From NCBI GenBank assembly GCA_029266945.1, contig JARIED010000005.1, forward strand, positions 62,001 through 126,000: a stretch of 64,000 nucleotides of DNA, given 5' to 3'. Below are positions 26,753 through 35,742 of the stretch, one piece after another. The translations under genes were made by a program, and so were the position numbers. The stretch's first letter is position 1. Each line of letters begins with the position of its first letter. The stretch comes from Slackia sp. (GTDB taxonomy: Bacteria > Actinomycetota > Coriobacteriia > Coriobacteriales > Eggerthellaceae). The notes beneath the pieces are model-generated. The model had not been told where the DNA came from. It ran no database searches and was given only the letters and a program-made list of their open reading frames with translations.

Positions 26753-27054
26753 GTGGCTACTCCTTCGTGTTCGGGGCTATATATGACCGGTTATTATAGG
26801 CCTCGAACGGCGTTTTGGCACACCCTCCGCGCAAAAACGGCGTTTTCCGAAGAGACGCCACACGAAAACAGCACCATTCGCTTTAGGACACTAAAGCGTT
26901 GCGCCTCATAGCGGCGGCGCGGCTTTCCGCCCGACATGCGCGAGCCGTCCGAAAGATGGAACTTGACGGGATAGCGCAGGACGGACGGGCGCGACGGACG
27001 CGCGTGCTATACCATGCATGGCAACATGCATCAGCCCTAAGAAAGCAGGAAGCC
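26753..27054. promoter_or_regulatory. Divergent region of guaB and the M18 aminopeptidase gene
   Basis: About 300 bases without a gene. It contains the guaB -10 TATAAT (minus strand, 26798-26793) and the inverted repeat CTTTAG-GACA-CTAAAG at 26881-26896, the same core as the 20-bp palindrome at 11632-11651. The rest is GC-rich with no clear plus-strand promoter. Confidence 0.55.
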
Positions 27055-28488
27055 ATGGAACACAAGAACGCCTGGCTCTCCTACGACGAGGCCGACCTCG
27101 CCGCAGTGGAGTCTTTTGCAACCGATTACAAGAAATTCATCAGCGAGAACAAAACCGAGCGCGAGTGCGCCGCCACGGCCGTCGCCATGGCCCGCGAGTC
27201 CGGCTACGTGTCCGTCGATGAAGCCCGCGCGGCAGGCCGCACGCTCCAGGCTGGCGACAAGGTGTACGCCGAATGCTTCGGCAAGTCGGTCATCCTGGCG
27301 CAGATCGGCCGCCGCCCGATGGAGGAAGGCCTCAACATCCTGGGCGCGCACATCGACAGCCCGCGCCTCGACATCAAGCAGAACCCGCTTTACGAGGCGG
27401 GCGGCTTCGCACTGCTCGACACGCACTACTACGGCGGCATCAAGAAATACCAGTGGGTCACCCTGCCCTTGGCCATCCACGGCGTGATCGCCAAGAAAGA
27501 CGGCAGCGTCGTCGAAGTGAACATGGGCGAAGACGAAGGCGACCCCGTGTTCTGCGTCACCGACCTGCTGGTGCACCTGGCCCAGGACCAGTTGCAGAAG
27601 AAGGCCTCCGAGGTGATCGAGGGCGAAAACCTCGACATCCTGGCGGGCAGCCGCCCGGCTAAGGCCCCCGAAGCAGCCGAGAAAGCCGCGGGTGCGCGGG
27701 TCGACGAGCTGGAGAAGCTGGCCGAAAAGGAGCCCGTCAAGGCGCTGCTGCTCTCGATCCTCGCCGAGAAATACGATATGGAGGAAGCGGACTTCCTCTC
27801 CAGCGAGCTCGAAGTGGTTCCCGCGGGCGCGGCGCGCGACTGCGGCTTCGACCGCTCCATGGTGATCGGCTACGGCCACGACGACCGCGTGTGCGCCTAC
27901 CCCAGCCTGATCGCCCAGCTCGAAGCGGCCGACCTCGATAAGACCGGCGTATGCATCCTCGTCGACAAGGAAGAAATCGGCAGCGTCGGCGCCACCGGCA
28001 TGACCTCGATGTTCTTCGAGAACACCGTCGCCGAGATCATGGACCTGGCCGGACAGGCGGGAGATCTGGCGCTGCGCCGCTGCCTGGCCAACTCCAGCAT
28101 GCTCTCCAGCGACGTGTCTGCAGGCTTCGACCCGTCTTACGCGAGCGCCTTCGAGACCAAGAACGCGGCGTATCTGGGCCGCGGCGTGGTGTTCAACAAG
28201 TTCACGGGCAGCCGCGGCAAGAGCGGATCCAACGACGCCAACGCCGAATACATGGCCAAGATCCGCGCCGTCATGGAGAAGGGCGAGGCGGCGTTCCAGA
28301 CCGCCGAGCTGGGCAAGGTCGACATCGGAGGCGGCGGCACCATCGCCTACATCCTGGCCAAGTACGGCATGAACGTCATCGACTGCGGCGTCGCCGTGCT
28401 GAACATGCACGCGCCGTGGGAGGTCATCGACAAGGCCGACCTCTACGAGACGCTCAAGGCCTATCGCGCATTCTTGAAGTACGCGTAA
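27055..28488 (+). CDS. M18-family aminopeptidase
   Basis: A 477-residue metallo-aminopeptidase of the aspartyl aminopeptidase family, releasing N-terminal residues from cytosolic peptides. Metal-ligand and catalytic blocks are visible: GAHIDSPRLDIKQNPLYE, YGGIKKYQW, LVDKEEIGSVGATGM and, near the C-terminus, VLNMHAPWEVIDKAD. Residues about 225-265 form an alanine/glutamate-rich insertion. ATG at 27055 follows AGGA. It ends at a strong hairpin. A role in using peptides as an amino-acid source would fit the operator it shares with the amino-acid importer, which is inference. Confidence 0.93.
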   Translation: MEHKNAWLSYDEADLAAVESFATDYKKFISENKTERECAATAVAMARESGYVSVDEARAAGRTLQAGDKVYAECFGKSVILAQIGRRPMEEGLNILGAHIDSPRLDIKQNPLYEAGGFALLDTHYYGGIKKYQWVTLPLAIHGVIAKKDGSVVEVNMGEDEGDPVFCVTDLLVHLAQDQLQKKASEVIEGENLDILAGSRPAKAPEAAEKAAGARVDELEKLAEKEPVKALLLSILAEKYDMEEADFLSSELEVVPAGAARDCGFDRSMVIGYGHDDRVCAYPSLIAQLEAADLDKTGVCILVDKEEIGSVGATGMTSMFFENTVAEIMDLAGQAGDLALRRCLANSSMLSSDVSAGFDPSYASAFETKNAAYLGRGVVFNKFTGSRGKSGSNDANAEYMAKIRAVMEKGEAAFQTAELGKVDIGGGGTIAYILAKYGMNVIDCGVAVLNMHAPWEVIDKADLYETLKAYRAFLKYA

Positions 28489-28522
28489 GCAACGCGCGGC
28501 TGAAGCGTTCACGATCGCGTTC

Positions 28523-28558
28523 GGGGCGGAATTCGCACATGCGGGTTTCGCCCCTTTC
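28523..28558 (+). terminator. Terminator after the aminopeptidase gene
   Basis: GGGGCG...CGCCCC stem continued by GAATTCGCA/GCGGGTTT pairing with G-T wobbles, then TTTCTC, about 35 bases past the stop. Confidence 0.7.
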
Positions 28559-28653
28559 TCGTTCGCCGCACCGCGAATCGCGGACAAGCCCGCTGCCCTA
28601 TTACGATTCCCCCGATAAACCCCGCGACGCGCGCATGCGCAGAAAGGAACGTC

Positions 28654-30456
28654 GTGTCCACCATCCCCTCCCGCAAGCCGAACGAACCCGCCAAGCCTTC
28701 CGTCTCGGGCGGACAGGTGTTCAAAAAATTCATCGGCTATTACAGCAAATATAAATTCCTATTCTGGTTCGACCTGGTATGCGCCACGCTTCTAGCCTGC
28801 ATCGACCTGGCGTTCCCGCAGCTGCTCAACTTCTTCACGCGCGATTTCTTCCTGCAGCCCGCCCCCGTGGTGATGGGCGCGCTCGGCCTGATCTGCGCGG
28901 GCATGGCGGCTCTGTATCTGCTGCGCACGGGCTGCCAGTGGTTCATCGCTCGCTGGGGCCATGTCATGGGCGCGCGCATGGAGGCCGACATGCGCTCCGA
29001 CCTGTTCGACCAGTACCAGCGCCTCAGCTTCTCCTATTACGACAAGAACAACACCGGCGAAGTGATGAGCCGCCTGGTCACCGACCTGTTCGACGTATCG
29101 GAGCTCGCGCATCACGGCCCTGAGAACATCTTCATCTGCTCGCTGAAGATCGTCGGCTCGTTCGTGCTGCTGTTCTTCATCAACGTGCCGCTCACGCTGA
29201 TCATGCTGGCCTGCACCGTGGTCATGGCCGCCTATGCCGCGTGGACCAACTACCGCAAACGCGTCATCTTCACCGAAAACCGCCGCACCATGGCGGGCGT
29301 CAATTCGCGCATCCAGGACGCTCTGGGCGGCATGCGCGTGGTGAAGTCATTCGGCAACGAGATGCTCGAGGCCGAGAAATTCGCGCGCACCAATCGGATG
29401 TTCGTGGAGACGAAAGAGCGCTCATACAAGTTCATGGGACGTTTCCATGCCGTGAATTCCCTGTTCACGGGCCTGTTGTATACGATCGTCGTCGTAGGCG
29501 GCGGCTACTTCATGGTGCAGGGGCAGATCGAACCCACCGACCTGGCGATCTATGCCCTCTACATCGGCATCTTCCTCTCGCCGATCGAACAGCTGATCAA
29601 CTTCGCCGAGCAGTTTCAGAAAGGCTACGCGGGATTTCGCCGATTCGCCGAGATCATGGCGATCGAACCCGCCGTGCAGGACAAGCCCGGCGCGACCGAC
29701 CTGGAGAAGGCGGAAAACGCCGGCGTGCGCGGCGACATCCGCTACGAAGACGTGGCGTTTTCCTATGACGGAGCCGCCGACGTGCTGCGCGGCTTCACCC
29801 TGCATGCGCCCGCAGGCAAGACAACCGCACTCGTTGGCCCGAGCGGCGGCGGCAAAACCACTACGTGCTCGCTGCTGCCCCGCTTCTACGACGTGTGCGG
29901 CGGCCGCGTGACGATCGACGGCACCGACGTGCGCGACGTCACGCTGGCATCGCTGCGCCGCACCGTTGGCATCGTGCAGCAGGACGCCTACCTGTTCGAC
30001 GGCACCATCCGCGACAACATCCTGTACGGAAACCCCGCGGCAAGCGATGCCGAGGTGATCGAGGCGGCCAAACGCGCCAACATCCACGACGCCATCATGA
30101 GCTTCGACGACGGCTACGACACCTACGTGGGTGAGCGTGGCGCGCGCCTGTCGGGAGGACAGAAGCAGCGCATCTCGATCGCGCGCGTGTTCCTGAAAAA
30201 CCCGCCGATCCTGATCTTGGACGAAGCCACCAGCGCGCTCGACAACGAAAGCGAGCGGCACGTGCAGGAATCGCTGGCGGAGCTTTCCAAGGGCCGCACC
30301 ACGCTGGTGATCGCGCACCGGCTTTCCACCATCCGCGGCGCCGACAAGATCGCCGTCGTGGACGACGGCCGCGTAGTGGAAGAAGGCACACACGATGAGC
30401 TGATCGCCCTCGGCGGAACCTACGCCTGCTACTGCGCCATGCAGTTCGGCGTGTAA
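28654..30456 (+). CDS. ABC exporter, fused membrane and ATPase half-transporter
   Basis: A 600-residue half-transporter of the MsbA/YknU type. Six membrane helices (about residues 30-320) are followed by the nucleotide-binding domain: Walker A GPSGGGKTT (about 395), signature LSGGQKQR (about 497), Walker B ILILDEATSALD and H-loop VIAHRLSTI. It probably works as a homodimer, since no partner half lies beside it. GTG at 28654 follows GAAAGGA. Substrate could be lipid, drug or peptide; nothing in the context decides. Confidence 0.93.
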   Translation: MSTIPSRKPNEPAKPSVSGGQVFKKFIGYYSKYKFLFWFDLVCATLLACIDLAFPQLLNFFTRDFFLQPAPVVMGALGLICAGMAALYLLRTGCQWFIARWGHVMGARMEADMRSDLFDQYQRLSFSYYDKNNTGEVMSRLVTDLFDVSELAHHGPENIFICSLKIVGSFVLLFFINVPLTLIMLACTVVMAAYAAWTNYRKRVIFTENRRTMAGVNSRIQDALGGMRVVKSFGNEMLEAEKFARTNRMFVETKERSYKFMGRFHAVNSLFTGLLYTIVVVGGGYFMVQGQIEPTDLAIYALYIGIFLSPIEQLINFAEQFQKGYAGFRRFAEIMAIEPAVQDKPGATDLEKAENAGVRGDIRYEDVAFSYDGAADVLRGFTLHAPAGKTTALVGPSGGGKTTTCSLLPRFYDVCGGRVTIDGTDVRDVTLASLRRTVGIVQQDAYLFDGTIRDNILYGNPAASDAEVIEAAKRANIHDAIMSFDDGYDTYVGERGARLSGGQKQRISIARVFLKNPPILILDEATSALDNESERHVQESLAELSKGRTTLVIAHRLSTIRGADKIAVVDDGRVVEEGTHDELIALGGTYACYCAMQFGV

Positions 30457-30486
30457 CGCAGACGCGCGGCGAACGAGCCGAAACGC

Positions 30487-31395
30487 CTATGGACGGAAAT
30501 CATTCGGCGCGAACACGCGCAGCGCGCCAGGCTCGATGCTCAGGCTGACGGGCAGGCGCGGGCCTTCGTCGCCGTCGACGCCGCATGACAGTTCGACGTC
30601 CAAGCAGCTTATCTCGAACGACTTCGCGTGCAGATACAGCACTTCGCGGCTTTTCTCAAGCGTGCGAGCAAGGGCGTGCGGCGCAAGCGACGCCAAAGCG
30701 GGAAACGAGGCGCGCCTCAGCGCGATCAGGTGCAGCAGACCGTCGTCGAGACGCGTCGGCGCGCACGACGTGAATTCGTTGGCCAGCGCGTTCGCGGAAA
30801 ACGCGACGAACGAGCCGATGTCTTCGACGATTTCCTCCCCGTCGGCCACGATGCGTAGGCGGTAGCGGCGGTCGTTTCCCACGCGCAGCAATTCGCTGAC
30901 GGCATAGGCCGACAGGCCGAAGCGCGTCTTGACGTCGGACGACACCTCGCGAATGCCCTCGGGAAGCGTGCCGCCCGTCACGGTGTGGGCAAACGAGACG
31001 CCGTTGACGAACGTGGCGTCCAACGCCTTCGTCTTCGAGAAATCGAGGGCCGCCACGACCTGCGCGGGGTCGGACGGCAAGCCGAGCGTGCGCACGAAGC
31101 CGTTGCCCGCTCCCGCAGGAAGCGGATTGAACGTCGGCATGCGCCCATAGCGCCTGCGGCCCTCGAATAGGCCGCGCAGCCCCAGGCCGACCGTGCCGTC
31201 GCCGCCCATGACGAACAGCGCCTCGACGCTCGCGCACGCCTCGCAGGCCCACGACTCCACATCGTAGGCGGAGCGCGACATGCGGCATTCCACCTGGTCG
31301 AACGCCTCTTCAAGCAGCGGCAGGACGCACTGGGCGAAAACGGCGCCGTCGCGCCGGCCCGAATCGGGGTTCACGATCAGCAACGCCTTCCCCAT
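30487..31395 (-). CDS. Diacylglycerol/lipid kinase-like protein
   Basis: A 302-residue member of the DAGK catalytic family (YegS/DgkB type), phosphorylating diacylglycerol or a related lipid. Visible: LLIVNPDSGRRDG at the N-terminus, ATP-loop FVMGGDGTVG (about residue 65) and PLPAGAGNGFVRTLGLP (about 95), then a C-terminal beta-sandwich with CGVDGDEGPRLP. ATG at 31395 follows GGGAGG; upstream extension to 31461 has no ribosome site. Convergent with the ABC exporter. Confidence 0.88.
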   Translation of the reverse strand: MGKALLIVNPDSGRRDGAVFAQCVLPLLEEAFDQVECRMSRSAYDVESWACEACASVEALFVMGGDGTVGLGLRGLFEGRRRYGRMPTFNPLPAGAGNGFVRTLGLPSDPAQVVAALDFSKTKALDATFVNGVSFAHTVTGGTLPEGIREVSSDVKTRFGLSAYAVSELLRVGNDRRYRLRIVADGEEIVEDIGSFVAFSANALANEFTSCAPTRLDDGLLHLIALRRASFPALASLAPHALARTLEKSREVLYLHAKSFEISCLDVELSCGVDGDEGPRLPVSLSIEPGALRVFAPNDFRP

Positions 31396-31578
31396 GCGTC
31401 CTCCCTTCCCTGCGTCGAAACGCATCCGCGCGCGCAAGCGCCGCGGCGCATCGCTTTTCATGCGACCTTATCCGCTTCGGGCGGGCGCGGGCAAGCGGAA
31501 ACGGCAGCGGGAAACGAACGGAAACCGTTTCGATACCGATTCGACACCTCGCAACCGGAAACCGCAGCCTCTCAACAT

Positions 31579-31603
31579 GAAAAAAGCCCGCCGAACGACG
31601 GGC
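31579..31603 (-). terminator. Terminator after the rhodanese gene
   Basis: Minus-strand GCCCG...CGGGC hairpin immediately followed by TTTTTTCATG, about 25 bases past the stop. Confidence 0.85.
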
Positions 31604-31626
31604 TTCGCATGAGAGCGCATCTTCGC

Positions 31627-32091
31627 CTAGCAGCCGTAACCGCAAGAATGCTCGTGGGCGTGGTCGCAGCCGGCATCGCCCTGCACGGCCACCGCATCCG
31701 AAGCCGCAAGCGCCGCCGCGACGGCGCGCTCCTCGTCGGTGGTCACCACGTCGTAGGGCCACTCGGCAAGGCCGCCCGCATCGTAGACGTTCACGTAGCC
31801 GATAGCCTCCATGTGCTCCGTCGCGCGGGCGCTGCGCTCGCCGTTGTCGCAGTACAGCACGATCACCGACGCGTCGTCGGAAAGCTCCATGCCGCGCACA
31901 TTGGCGATGGCGTCGAGGCCGCGCTCGCCGAGCGCCTCGTCGTAGAGGCAATCGCAGATATCTTCCGCGGCCATGCAGCCCGCGCCGGGGATATGGCCTG
32001 CGTCGTATTCTTCCTTCGAACGCACGTCGACCAGCAGCATATGCGGGTCGTTGGCGATCATCTCCTGCACTTCGGCAGCATCGAGTTTCAT
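31627..32091 (-). CDS. Rhodanese-like sulfurtransferase with His/Cys-rich tail
   Basis: A 154-residue single rhodanese domain with the active-site loop VLYCDNGERSAR (nucleophile Cys about residue 81) and the N-terminal LLVDVRSKEEYDAGHIPGA block. It would move sulfane sulfur to cyanide or protein acceptors. After the domain comes an alanine-rich stretch and a final CDHAHEHSCGYGC tail, likely to bind a metal such as zinc, nickel or copper. ATG at 32091 follows AAGGAG. Same strand as the YfcE-like gene, 53 bases downstream of it. Confidence 0.9.
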   Translation of the reverse strand: MKLDAAEVQEMIANDPHMLLVDVRSKEEYDAGHIPGAGCMAAEDICDCLYDEALGERGLDAIANVRGMELSDDASVIVLYCDNGERSARATEHMEAIGYVNVYDAGGLAEWPYDVVTTDEERAVAAALAASDAVAVQGDAGCDHAHEHSCGYGC

Positions 32092-32144
32092 AAGAGCTCC
32101 TTTTTCTTCGCTTCGTGGAAACGTGTTTCATTCGAAAGGCGCGA

Positions 32145-32648
32145 CTAGCCGTGCGCCAACTCGACCAGGCGCGCCTCGCGCACCGCGCCGTCGACGATCG
32201 AGACCTTCGCCACGCTCGGTGCCGAACCGCCGCGCGGACGCGACACCGAACCAGGGCATACCAGAAGGCTCGCGGGAGACGCGGCCTTCCCCTTCAAAAT
32301 GCGCGGCACATGCGTATGCCCGTGCACGGCCACTTGAGGAATCGGATCGCCCGGCTGCAACGCCGATGTGCACCCGTGCAGCGCGCGTTGCAAGTCGTCG
32401 GGCGTATGCGTCACCAGAAAACGCACGCCTCCGATGACGGGCGTAGCGAACCGGTCGACCGACCGGCCGTATTCGCGACAGTCGTTATTGCCCAGGACCG
32501 CTGCCACCGGAGCAAGCGTTTCGAGCTCGGCCAGGATTTCGGGGCCGCAAATATCGCCCGCATGCACGATGAAATCGCAATCGGCGAGCTCGGCGAAGGC
32601 GGCCGATGGCAGCACGCCGTGCGTGTCGGACAAGATGCCCACGAGCAT
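32145..32648 (-). CDS. YfcE/MJ0936-type metallophosphoesterase
   Basis: A 167-residue calcineurin-like phosphodiesterase. Metal motifs in order: ILSDTHG, HAGDICGPE, VLGNNDCRE, FLVTHTPDD and VAVHGHTHVP. Small enzymes of this class hydrolyse phosphodiesters such as bis-pNPP or 2',3'-cyclic nucleotides; the true substrate is unknown. ATG at 32648 comes 2 bases after the stop of the DUF3825 gene, so the two are translationally coupled, and GAGGAGGAG in the end of that gene is its ribosome site. A shared RNA- or nucleotide-related role with DUF3825 is conceivable but not shown. Confidence 0.9.
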   Translation of the reverse strand: MLVGILSDTHGVLPSAAFAELADCDFIVHAGDICGPEILAELETLAPVAAVLGNNDCREYGRSVDRFATPVIGGVRFLVTHTPDDLQRALHGCTSALQPGDPIPQVAVHGHTHVPRILKGKAASPASLLVCPGSVSRPRGGSAPSVAKVSIVDGAVREARLVELAHG

Positions 32649-32650
32649 GG

Positions 32651-34615
32651 CTACTCCTCCTCGTCTTCCTCCTCGGCCGCATCGATGATCGACGCAGGCG
32701 ACAGCCAGTCGATATACGGACGGCACAAAAGACGCGCGTCGCGATAGGCCTGCGCCATGGTGACAATGGTCTGGCCCTGGTAGTTGCCCGACTTCTGCAG
32801 CTCGACCACGAGCGCCACGTCGGGCGCGGGCGAATCGGTCAAGATCAGCGGAAGCAGCAGATTCATGCTGTTCGTGCGCGGGTAGTATGCGGGAACGGCG
32901 GTCTTGTAATTCCAGCGCACCTGGCGCTTGGCCACGTCGATCGCCGCGTTGATGCTCGTGCTCAGTCGATTGAACAGGCGCGTGTCGTTCTCAATCACGC
33001 CGCGCAGCTTCTCGAAGCGCTCGCCGCGCGCGCCGTCGGAAAGCTCCTCGATGCCCGCCAGAATGCCCAGGCATTCCTGGGACGACGCCAGCTCGTCGCG
33101 CAGGAAGTTCACCGGCAGTCTGTGCACGTTGTCCACCACGATATGGTGCACGTCGCACACCACCTCGCGGTCGAGGTCGAACAGCAGGTCCTCTTTGCGC
33201 TCAAGATAGCTGGCAGGCTGCGGCAGCGGATTGAGCTCGCGCACCAGGCGCTTGCCGAGCCTGCCCGTGCCCGCCGTGCAGAAACCCGAGAACGACCACG
33301 GGTAACGCGCCTCTTCCGGCTTGTCGGGGTCGGACGGCTCGAAGCATGCGTAGATGTCCTCGTAGTGCTTGTCCACTAGGCCTGTGTTGAACACGGCGAA
33401 ATCCTCGTCGGAAGAAAAGCCCACCTTGTCTTCAAGAGTCAGGCGATAGAAGGTGTAGCGGATGTAGTTGTGCAGGATGTCGAACTTGCGCGTGTTGGCG
33501 TCGAGCCCGGCGCCGCTGAAGTCCCACGGCTCGTCGAGGGCCAAATCGGCCAGCGTCGCCAGGAATTCCTGCCACGTTCCCAGATAGCCGAAGCGTTCGA
33601 GCGCCTTGCCGGGGATGACGCGGCGGGTGCGGCGCGCATCGGAGCGAGACGGGGCGCCGGATTGGGGCTGCGCCGCCCTGTTCGTCGAAGCGGCCTTCGA
33701 AGAACGGCGACGCGACGAGGGCTGCGCGGCATCCTGCCTCTTGTCGTCCTTTTCCTCGGAAGGCGCGGACGCCTTGCGATCGGGCTCGGCCGCCTTGGCG
33801 GCGAAAGCCTTTTTCACCTGGTCGGAGGCGTTCGCCTTAGCGTTTTGCGAAGCGTCGTCGGCCGCTGCATCCTGCGCCGCCGCCTCCTGGTCGTGATTGC
33901 CGCAACCGCGCCCTGACCTCGGCGCGCTGCCCGTCTGAGCGGAACGGCGTACCGAGGTCTTGCCCGGTTTCTGCTCCTCGGCCTTTTCGGGCTGCTCATC
34001 TTTCGCCAGGTCAATATCAGTATCTATTTGATTGTTGGTGCTATTTTTATCTTTATCTTTCTTATTTGCTTCTGCTTTATTTTTCTTATCTTGTTTCTTT
34101 TCAGCGTCAGCAGACTCTTTTATATCTGCTTTCTTCGATTCATTATCAGTACTGATTAAATCATTAGTATCTTTTTGATTGCTAGATTTCTTTTTTTCTC
34201 CGTGGTTATTTTGTTGCGCCTTGTCCTTTTTAGAAACCTCATTCGCAGAACGGGAGAGGTCGTCAGACGAGTCCTGACGGGCAGACTCTTCGCCCTCCTC
34301 GCTTTCGACGGACGTCGCTTCGTCGACGGCAGGCGCCTCGCTTTCGTACTCCTCGAACTCGTGCAGGCAGAACATCGACTGAGATACGCCGCCGATCTCC
34401 TTGGTGGACAGGCTCACGAAATCGGACATCTCTTCGAGCATGGGCTTCAGCTTCAAAAAGCCGTAATCTTCGCGGTTGATGCCCTCGCGCACGAAGCACC
34501 ACCCCAGGCTTGCCAGCGGATAGTCTTCGTCGAAATCGAACTTCTTCTTCAGCGCACGGTAGATGAACCGACGATCGCCGTCGGACATGTGCGGTTTTGC
34601 GGATTTGCGGGCCAT
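32651..34615 (-). CDS. DUF3825-type protein with N-terminal helical domain and lysine-rich AT-rich linker
   Basis: A 654-residue protein. Residues about 8-70 (DGDRRFIYRALKKKFDF...YPLASLGWCF...YGFLKLKPML) look like an OST-HTH/LOTUS-type winged helix, the RNA-binding module. Residues about 90-380 are low complexity. The part at about 134-200 is K/D/N-rich and encoded by AT-rich DNA (34010-34212) unlike anything around it. The C-terminal ~270 residues (LERFGYLGTWQEFL onward, with YPRTNSMNLLLPLIL) resemble DUF3825, whose role is unknown. ATG at 34615 follows TAGGAGG. Domain names are from memory of family patterns. The YfcE-like gene is coupled downstream. Confidence 0.72.
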   Translation of the reverse strand: MARKSAKPHMSDGDRRFIYRALKKKFDFDEDYPLASLGWCFVREGINREDYGFLKLKPMLEEMSDFVSLSTKEIGGVSQSMFCLHEFEEYESEAPAVDEATSVESEEGEESARQDSSDDLSRSANEVSKKDKAQQNNHGEKKKSSNQKDTNDLISTDNESKKADIKESADAEKKQDKKNKAEANKKDKDKNSTNNQIDTDIDLAKDEQPEKAEEQKPGKTSVRRSAQTGSAPRSGRGCGNHDQEAAAQDAAADDASQNAKANASDQVKKAFAAKAAEPDRKASAPSEEKDDKRQDAAQPSSRRRSSKAASTNRAAQPQSGAPSRSDARRTRRVIPGKALERFGYLGTWQEFLATLADLALDEPWDFSGAGLDANTRKFDILHNYIRYTFYRLTLEDKVGFSSDEDFAVFNTGLVDKHYEDIYACFEPSDPDKPEEARYPWSFSGFCTAGTGRLGKRLVRELNPLPQPASYLERKEDLLFDLDREVVCDVHHIVVDNVHRLPVNFLRDELASSQECLGILAGIEELSDGARGERFEKLRGVIENDTRLFNRLSTSINAAIDVAKRQVRWNYKTAVPAYYPRTNSMNLLLPLILTDSPAPDVALVVELQKSGNYQGQTIVTMAQAYRDARLLCRPYIDWLSPASIIDAAEEEDEEE

Positions 34616-34752
34616 GCGGCCTCCTATCGTATGGAATGAACGGCGAGGCGCTCGCTCGCCGGAATCTGACATGCGGCCATCATACGGAAAACGCACGGCC
34701 CCATTCGTCGCTGCATCGAAAAAGCGGAGAGCCGCGGCGCGCTTGCAACGAA

Positions 34753-34786
34753 CAAGGCGCCGCGCATGGGAATGCACGGCGCCTTG
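34753..34786 (-). terminator. Terminator-like hairpin after rlmH
   Basis: CAAGGCGCCG/CGGCGCCTTG perfect 10-bp stem with an inner GCAT/ATGC pairing, 25 bases past rlmH. Few T bases follow, so strength is uncertain. Confidence 0.6.
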
Positions 34787-34810
34787 GCAGAAGGTCTTCG
34801 TCGAGCGCGG

Positions 34811-35281
34811 CTATTTGTGATAAGGCTCGCCGCGGCTGATCTTGAACGCGCGATAGATCTGTTCGAGCAGCACGACGCGCGCGAGGTTGTGCGGAAGCGT
34901 GATTTTGCCGAACGACAGGCATTCGTCGGCGAAATCGTGCACGCTGCGGCTCACGCCGCCCGATCCGCCCACCACGAAGGTGATGTCGCTTATGCCCGAA
35001 AGCATCAGCGCGTCCATACGCGCGGCGATCCCCTCGCTAGACAGCTGCTTGCCGCCCACGTCGAGCAGGATGACATGCGAATGCTCAGGCAACGCCTCGA
35101 GGATGCCCTTGCCCTCGGTCTTGCGCGCGCCCTCTTCGCCGCCGCATTTCGCGGGATCGCGATCGGGAATCTCCTCGATGGTCACCTTGGCGTACGCCTT
35201 CAAGCGCTTCATATACTCGGCGCATGCCTCGACCCAGAATTTCTCTTTCAGCTTGCCGACGGCGATTACGTGGATTTTCAC
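34811..35281 (-). CDS. rlmH: 23S rRNA pseudouridine-1915 N3-methyltransferase RlmH
   Basis: A 156-residue SPOUT methyltransferase that methylates pseudouridine 1915 in helix 69 of 23S rRNA on assembled ribosomes. The family start KIHVIAVGKLKEKFW, the knot region [12 protein letters not shown] and the C-terminal HNLARVVLLEQIYRAFKISRGEPYHK end are all present, with the C-terminal Tyr-His-Lys intact. Length is normal. It follows the flavin-binding gene by 36 bases on the same strand. Confidence 0.97.
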   Translation of the reverse strand: MKIHVIAVGKLKEKFWVEACAEYMKRLKAYAKVTIEEIPDRDPAKCGGEEGARKTEGKGILEALPEHSHVILLDVGGKQLSSEGIAARMDALMLSGISDITFVVGGSGGVSRSVHDFADECLSFGKITLPHNLARVVLLEQIYRAFKISRGEPYHK

Positions 35282-35317
35282 GACCCGGCCTCTCCTTTCG
35301 TGTTCGTGCGCACGATT

Positions 35318-35728
35318 CTATCCGATAGGCATGCGCTCCACAACGAGGAACGCCATGGTGTAGGGCGTCACGCGCGGCCAGCCGCTCAACGCCTCGTCGC
35401 GGCGAGGGTCGCCCTCGCGCAGGAACTCCAGACGCAGACGGGCGCCGCGATAGCGCTCGGCCTTCGAAACGGCCTGCGCGTCGACTTCCTCGTAGACGAG
35501 CACGCATTCGCTCGTGCGCTCGATGTTCTCGCGCGTCCGATTGGGCGCGAGCGTCATGACCACATGGTCGTCGTCGGCCATCATGGGAACGAACACGGCG
35601 GCATTGGGCGTGCCGTCCTCGTTCACCGTGGCCACCACGGCGGCGCCTGCCACGGCCGCCATCGAGTCGACGAGACATTTGCCTTCGAGCGTGGTGAACT
35701 TGTCCGTTGCGGCATAGTGCTGAGACAT
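35318..35728 (-). CDS. Pyridoxamine 5'-phosphate oxidase-like flavin-binding protein
   Basis: A 136-residue split-barrel protein of the PNPOx-like family. It has the typical strand TVNEDGTPNAAVFVPMMADDD and a conserved RTRENIERTSECVLVYEE block. Such small members bind FMN or F420 and act as reductases, or have lost activity; the substrate is not clear. ATG at 35728 follows GGAAGG. It starts 14 bases after the YacP-like gene, so it is part of the rlmB-yacP-rlmH transcription unit. Confidence 0.8.
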   Translation of the reverse strand: MSQHYAATDKFTTLEGKCLVDSMAAVAGAAVVATVNEDGTPNAAVFVPMMADDDHVVMTLAPNRTRENIERTSECVLVYEEVDAQAVSKAERYRGARLRLEFLREGDPRRDEALSGWPRVTPYTMAFLVVERMPIG

Positions 35729-35742
35729 GGCTGCCTTCCTTC

